64,000 bases of DNA from Thermothelomyces thermophilus ATCC 42464 (taxonomy: Eukaryota > Ascomycota > Sordariomycetes > Sordariales > Chaetomiaceae). Position 1 is the stretch's first letter, and every line of letters starts with the position of its first letter. This document shows positions 58,501 through 64,000 of this stretch, one piece after another. Below the pieces are notes generated by a model, which worked only from the letters and a program-made list of their open reading frames with translations, was not told where the DNA came from and ran no database searches. The DNA is taken from positions 4,030,001 through 4,094,000 of the forward strand of contig NC_016474.1 of NCBI RefSeq assembly GCF_000226095.1, given 5' to 3'. Both the position numbers and the translations under genes were made by a program.

Positions 58501-61420
58501 CGGCGGTTTAGCTTGTTCCTCCTATTGTAATATCGATGTCGTTATACTGCCTCTTCTAGAGTCCGTAGTAGTCTGCCTGCTACTGTCTGTCTCTTATGGT
58601 AGATCTGTAGGATATGCCTTTCCTTAAGCATCGTCTATTTATGATCCTTATATACTCCCTATCTCACTAGTCGAATACGACTCTATTTAGGGTTATAGGT
58701 AGCTACTATTCTTCTAGCTAATATCTAAGTTATAGTCTTTATATTATAGTAACCCTAATATCATGTCCTTATTATTACCTATATCTACGATACTAAATAT
58801 AACTATTATAGTCTTCCCTACTATAGTAATGTTAATCGGTTTGGTCTCCCTATATACTTATTATATCGGAAATGGCCCTTTAACTATACTATACTTCCGT
58901 TTCATTCTCTAGGGTATCTATAGCTAATTTACAAGTGTCGGTGAAATCAGGTTTATCTCTGCTCTATTATCTACTAGTACAAGCATTTCGTGCTGTTTCT
59001 ACTATGCTGTTATTTATAATCGCTTGTCTTGCTACCGTCGTCTAAAGATTACGGCGATTTCTATTATTTCTACCAAGAGGTCTCGATATAGTAGTCTCTT
59101 ACGCTAGTTCCTCCTATACTACGTTACTACCCGCTACTATATAGACGTTAATGGCTTCCGGGCCCCTCGAAAGGCCCTAACCCGTTTCCTAGGTTAGTGC
59201 TAACCTCTTTAATTATTTGGCTAATAGCGGCTTTATCGATTATACTCATTTCCATAAGCCATTAAGTGCTTATAGCTTCCTACTATTAGGTCCGTTCTGC
59301 TTTCTATCGTACGTGCTATAGCTTTATCTAAAGCTCCCGAATTCGCGATTTCTTTTCGTCTGTATAATAGAGGTAATCGTTACTCTAGTACGAGTCCTAT
59401 ATGTCTCGTCCTGTTCCGTAGTACCTGGGCTAGGCTCGTCTTAGAACTATCGTAATGCCTTCTAGATCGTAGGCTTTGATCTTCTAGAGCAATTTGGCCG
59501 CTCTATTTCCTATATTGTAGACCTATTCTATAGGGTATAAACTTTTATCCTCATTTCCTTATCAGGTTGGCTAGTAATTGTTTTCGAATTTGTCATAGAA
59601 GTGGTATCGGCATTTGTATGCTATATACTAGAACTAGGGCACTTATATATATGCCTTATGTCAAGGGTATAGTTATGTAGCGTCGCCTAGGAGGTATTGG
59701 AATTCTTTCCCAAATCCTTCCCATTATATATAGACTATAGGTACTCTAGTACTAATATAGGAGTATTTCTTCTAGTAGCTTTCCTATATACGCTTGTCTT
59801 TTCTACGGTTTGTATATATAAACTAGTATTCTAGGTTCTATATATTATTACTAAGTTACTAGCTGTTAAGATACTTAATATAGCTATTAGGCCTATTATA
59901 TATCATAGGCTGTTCTCCTTTAATAGTTTCTACGATACGTCGGAGTTCCCTTATTTCATTCCTTATTCTATTACTCTACTAGGCAAGTCAAATCAAGCAT
60001 CTATCCCGTTCGTATAGTTTTATATTAAGCCGAAAAACTTCGTTATAATACCATTTGATTTGTTCCTAGAGGAATAAAACATTAGGTCCGGGTCTTTCGA
60101 TTCCTTAGGTATCGGTTATCTATAATCTATCCTGCCTCTATATAACCGTAAAACCCTATTGCCTTAAGGCTAGGAGAATCGAAATTGGTGGTACGTATTC
60201 TCCTGCCATGTCCTATTCGGCAAGACCTGTCTTTAGGTCTATAGTGACCAGTTCAGAGTACGGTGCTTGTTCGTCTTTACTATTATCGTCATATTCGAGA
60301 CTATCTGTATTACTGCCCCTATCTTTATAGCTTGTAGCCGCTACTTCGATGACGTCCTTGGTGGTTTCGTCGATAGCCGTAATTTCCTTTCTAGGGACTA
60401 TCTTCTACTCTTTCTTTAGGCCTTGACATTCTTACTTATAGTGCCCTTTCTTTTTATAGTTATAGTAGATAATATTAGACTTATCTTTGGTTATCTTCTT
60501 CTAGTCTTACTTCTATGTTATATCTATATCTATAGCTCCGGGGTACGTCCCGTACAAGGTACTAATATATATTTGCTTTTCCTTATCATTAGCCTTAGCT
60601 ATAGTTCTGTTTATTTAGCCCTATTTTTACTACTCTTATATATAGAGTCGATTATTAATTTTAATAGCCTATATAATATATTTGTCTAGGGTCTTAGGCC
60701 GATTATACTTATATAGCTTGTCTTTAACCTTTTCCTTTAAGCTATTATAGAACAGTTATATTAATGTCTTGTCATTAAGCTAAGACTTAAGTATGTCCTA
60801 TCTAAACTATATAGCATAGGAGGCTGTTGACTTGGTCTATCGGAGATTGGCAAGTCTTTCTTATATATAAATCATCTCGTCTTTGTCGCTAAAAACCTTC
60901 CAAAGCTCTTCTTCGAAACGGTTATAGGATCGAAAGACTACTTACGTAAACGTATCTCGGTCGTCTTCGTCTTCCTTAGTAAGATAGTCATTCTATATAG
61001 GCTTAAACTATCTAAGTGCCTTGCCCTCTAGTCTTATAGCTATATAGAGGACTTTAGCTTTGTTGTCCGGAAACTTGTCGTCATTAAGCTAGAAGTAAGA
61101 TCGGAGGTTTATTAGAAATCCTACGAGATCCTCCTTAGTTCCTCTATATTTGCTAGGTAGTTCGATCTTAATACGGCTCACTTTGGCAGTCTTAAGCGCC
61201 TCGATTTTGGTATAGGCCTTATTAACCAGTTTCTATAAGTACTTTTTGCCATGCTCAAGTTCCTTAATTTAGGCTTAAGTAGCCTTATCTCTCTAGTCTA
61301 ACTCCTAGATCTACTACTAGAGTTAACCAAGCTAAGTAAGTAGCTATTCGGCCGTAACGTTAGTAGCTATGTCGATGTCGAGGTCGAAGTTACCTCCGTT
61401 CTAAACTATAATAGAACAAA
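55488..61420 (-). pseudogene. Gag-pol of third family-1 element
   Basis: A RIP-damaged minus-strand gag-pol. The gag start codon has become ATA near 61,408. The CCHC region is near 60,425-60,475 and the protease near 58,960. RT spans about 57,500-58,100 with its catalytic box mutated (reads YLNN near 57,785). The integrase C-terminal region is at 55,831-56,088, and the pol end is near 55,488. Not functional. Confidence 0.8.
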
Positions 61421-61436
61421 GGGAGTGGTAACAACG

Positions 61437-61882
61437 TATAACAAACCTAACTTAGACTTCTTCTAAAAGGGTTTAGACGGAGGTAGGTGAAGCGGGACAA
61501 GTGTACGGGTCGTCTAAGGGATTCGGTAAAGCCAAAGGGTTTATAATAACACTAGAGTTGTCTCTTATAGTAATTAGCGATGCTTAGTATAAGTACTGTA
61601 ATTGTAATTGTTACCATTGGTAAACTCTTAGAGTCTACCTAATGAGTGACTGGCTAGCTATTTATATACAATTGTCTGTCCCTCTTTAATAATTATCACT
61701 AGTACTATTTCTCCTTTTACTCTGTAATTCCGTATTGTTGATGGTGACATGTTATTATCACTAGTGAAGACCTTAGTCCTGGCGGTGATAATCTTCTGAT
61801 TGGTCCGTCAAGTGATTGGCTGTCGGAATGTCTTGCGTCCTGGCTGTAGCCTGCCAGGCCGTCTATATGCTTATCCGTGACA
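61437..61882 (-). repeat. 5' LTR of third family-1 element
   Basis: 446 bp, ends CCGTGACA; the 5' TGTGAC is mutated to TATAAC. Confidence 0.92.
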
Positions 61883-64000
61883 GAGTGCTATTATTATAGG
61901 GTATCCCTTATTAGAAGGTTTAGGAATAGCTTTACTAGGTATACTCTAAAGGAGTAAAAATGGTAGACTAAGTTTATATTTAATCTTATTAGTTATAAGA
62001 AGACTTAAAGGAAGGGAGGAAGGCTTCCTAGATTAGCTACTTAAATAGAAGAGTTATCCTTAAGGAAGTTACTTAAATAGAAAGGCGTAATTAAGGATAG
62101 TAACCTTAGGTACTACTCTTCTTATTAGTTTAGTAAATACCTTAATTAGAATTACTACTCTTAATACCTCTTACGTCTAGGTATACTAAAACCTTATTAG
62201 GAAGGATACTATTAGAATTGCCTTAATTACTAGAGTTTAGAAACCTTACTTTAGACTCGGAAGTTAAGTGTTATATTTAAGCGGACATTATAGTAGACAA
62301 GCTTACTAAAGTTATTTAGGTTATATTCTCTTTGCTAACAGATAAGGGATTACCTAGTCTCTTCTCTAGTTATAATGCTACTAAATATCTTAAGTGTTTT
62401 AAAAAAGCTTATAAGATCTTTAGTAGAGATAATAGTAATAAGATCTCCTACTTTAAGTAATAGTATATAGATAACCTTTAGGAAATCCTAGACTAGTAGC
62501 TAAAGTTAAAGAAAAAGGACTAGGCTACTTTCGAAGCTGCTGTCAAGGAACGTTAGAAGTGGAATGACTCTTACTAGGAAACCTCTACTCGAGAGCTAGA
62601 GCGTCTTCTAGATTCCTAGTATACGGATTCGGCCAAGTCTATCTATAACTACCTAGAGCATGTTAATATCCTGCTTACCTAAGTGCTAAAGAAGAAGAAA
62701 GTGGTCTATTAGTTATTAGCTATCTAGAAGGTGTAAGACAAGTTTCCCTTTACTCTCTAGACTAGTCTTCGGGTCTATAAGAAAGGTAACTTATAGGTCG
62801 ATAATATAGAGTAGGAGGACTTCTATAACTTTATATAGGAGTATCTATATAAGGGAGTTAATACTAGGTTAGTATATTATAAATTAGATCCGAAAGGAAG
62901 AGAAGTTAAACTATAGGTAAGCTAGACTAACGAGAAAAGTCCTTTAGCTCCCTAGATATAAGAAAGTCCTTTAGGTTTATCTGCTTAGAGAGATATTACC
63001 TTTGATAAGATCGTTAACAGGCTTATAAATGCCTTATATAAGCTTCGGATTAACAAGGGCAAAGTTAGCTATAAATCTTTAGATAGAGGTAGGCGTTCCT
63101 ATAACCAGATAAATGACCTAAGTAACAATAAGATTAAGGAAATCCGAACCCACCTATTAGCTACTTAGGAGTCTTAGTAAAAGAAGAAAAGCGGTAGGTT
63201 CTGGCTAAGTTCGACCTTAGCTATACCTTATAGCTATTACTACTATAGTGACCAGACGTACTTTACCTATAGGTACCTAGTCCTAGCAGAGGATATCTAT
63301 AATAGTCTTGTCCATCGGCTTAGTTTTAAGTAGATCTTAGGTAAGAGAGATCCTACTCTTCTAGAAAGCTAGTAAGTTAAAATCCTTAGTAAGGATATAG
63401 CTACTATAGCTAATTAAGGGACCTAGTAACATATTATTTACGCTTATACCTCTCTTTAGCTAGATCTTCCTAGCTAGGAGCCGTACTAACAGTTTATAGA
63501 GAGCTACCAAAAGGAATATAGTTAGGAATACTATCTAGATCTAAACCTTATTACTAATAAGGCCTTCCTTTGGTATAGCAAAGGTTTATATCTATTAGAA
63601 GTGGTTATAACTTCCCTTAATCGCCTTACTAATACTAAGAGAGTTTCTCTAGAGTTAATCTATAACTATACTAAGGCCAAGAAGATTAATTTCTAGATAG
63701 ATCGTAAGTAAGGTAGATATACTCTTGTCTAATAGGTGAAACGGACAGTGTCTTGGACGGATAACCCCGTTTTTGCCACCGATTACAAAGGCTTACCGAC
63801 GGACGTGTCATAGTCTAACTAGACGGCGATATAAGCTTTTAATGCTATCAAGTCAGAGGTTAATAGTAAAGATATTTCTAATAGGGATAGCGATATAGTA
63901 ATTATAGTATGAAGTATTACCCTTATAAAGCACTATTTTATAGAAATAGAGGATAAGCTAATATAGAATCCTATTAGATAAGAGGGAACCGATAAAGTAA
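61883..64000 (+). mobile_element. Family-2 element, right copy, gag-like part
   Basis: The inverted counterpart of 20,791-22,860 and, after 63,957, of 5,568-5,610. The plus strand has helical gag-like stretches (for example 62,520-62,720, KERxKWNDSY and RELERLLDS) with many stops. It runs out of the window before pol. A short unmutated stretch lies at about 63,736-63,830. The first five bases are the right GAGTG duplication. Confidence 0.7.
63953..63957. other. Empty site corresponding to outer family-1 insertion
   Basis: ATAAG (complement CTTAT) is present once here within sequence matching 5,568-5,610 joined directly to 20,791 onward, showing the pre-insertion state. Confidence 0.88.

Larger units (their letters stand above)
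54294..61882 (-). mobile_element. Third family-1 chromovirus, full length
   Basis: This 7,589-bp element has 446-bp LTRs (54,294-54,739 and 61,437-61,882) and a GAGTG duplication, inserted into the right family-2 copy. LTR subfamily A, like the outer element. The order on the minus strand is the same as in the inner element. The mutation level is intermediate between inner and outer copies, and the LTR pair differ by transitions. The PBS left of 61,437 and its 11-nt partner in the left LTR (near 54,465) are still complementary. Confidence 0.93.

Noticed and set aside
1-64000. tRNA, rRNA, CRISPR arrays or operon-like arrangements
   Set aside because: I looked for tRNA arm consensus (for example GGTTCGAA-type strings near 30,262 and 39,355) and found no cloverleaf; the genome is eukaryotic, with single spliced genes.

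Overview
The window looks like nuclear DNA of a filamentous ascomycete (Pezizomycotina). A Sordariomycete, perhaps Sordariales, is my guess from protein flavour and codon use. Genes have GC-rich exons and short introns (about 50-125 bp) with GT..AG ends and GCTGAC/GCTAAC branch points. They sit next to AT-rich DNA full of TAG/TAA codons, where CA/TG dinucleotides have become TA. That is the signature of repeat-induced point mutation (RIP).

Layout. (1) 1-23,860 is a retrotransposon block. An old Ty3/gypsy-type element ('family 2', minus orientation) is split by a second LTR element (5,611-20,785). That element is itself split by a younger member of its own family (12,160-19,713). (2) 23,860-24,537 is the 3' part of a pogo/Fot1-like transposase. 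(3) 24,538-51,007 is a gene island with eight well-supported genes: a PIP-kinase-like protein (-), a GPCR lacking a recognisable TM6/TM7 (+), cystathionine beta-synthase (+), SRP receptor beta (-), the AKR1-type ankyrin/DHHC palmitoyltransferase (+), a GT8 glycosyltransferase (-), a CCCH zinc-finger protein (-) and an acyltransferase-3 protein (-). It also holds an aspartic-protease-like membrane protein with an internal stop (+) and a possible MADS-like fragment (-). These are housekeeping and membrane genes; I see no biosynthetic cluster. (4) 51,008-53,300 is AT-rich, RIP-degraded DNA I cannot identify. (5) 53,300-64,000 is an inverted copy of family 2 (plus orientation), split by a third member of the LTR family (54,294-61,882).

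The LTR family ('family 1') is a chromovirus with gag carrying a CCHC knuckle, DSGA protease, YLDD reverse transcriptase, RNase H, integrase and a C-terminal chromodomain, all on the minus strand. A stretch of 11 nt at the predicted transcript start is exactly complementary to the primer-binding site, as in Tf1-type self-priming elements. The three copies lie between perfect 5-bp target duplications (CTTAT, AACGT, GAGTG), and each arm of family 2 preserves the empty site of the insertion in the other arm.

The most unusual item is a second gene inside family 1, read on the opposite strand between pol and the 3' LTR. It encodes an exact Zn2Cys6 binuclear-cluster motif (C-X2-C-X6-C-X8-C-X2-C-X6-C), then, after a probable 49-bp intron, a coiled coil. 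It converges on pol with overlapping 3' ends. All six ligand positions are kept at identical spacing in all three copies, allowing for RIP-type Cys-to-Tyr changes, although the copies belong to two LTR subfamilies.
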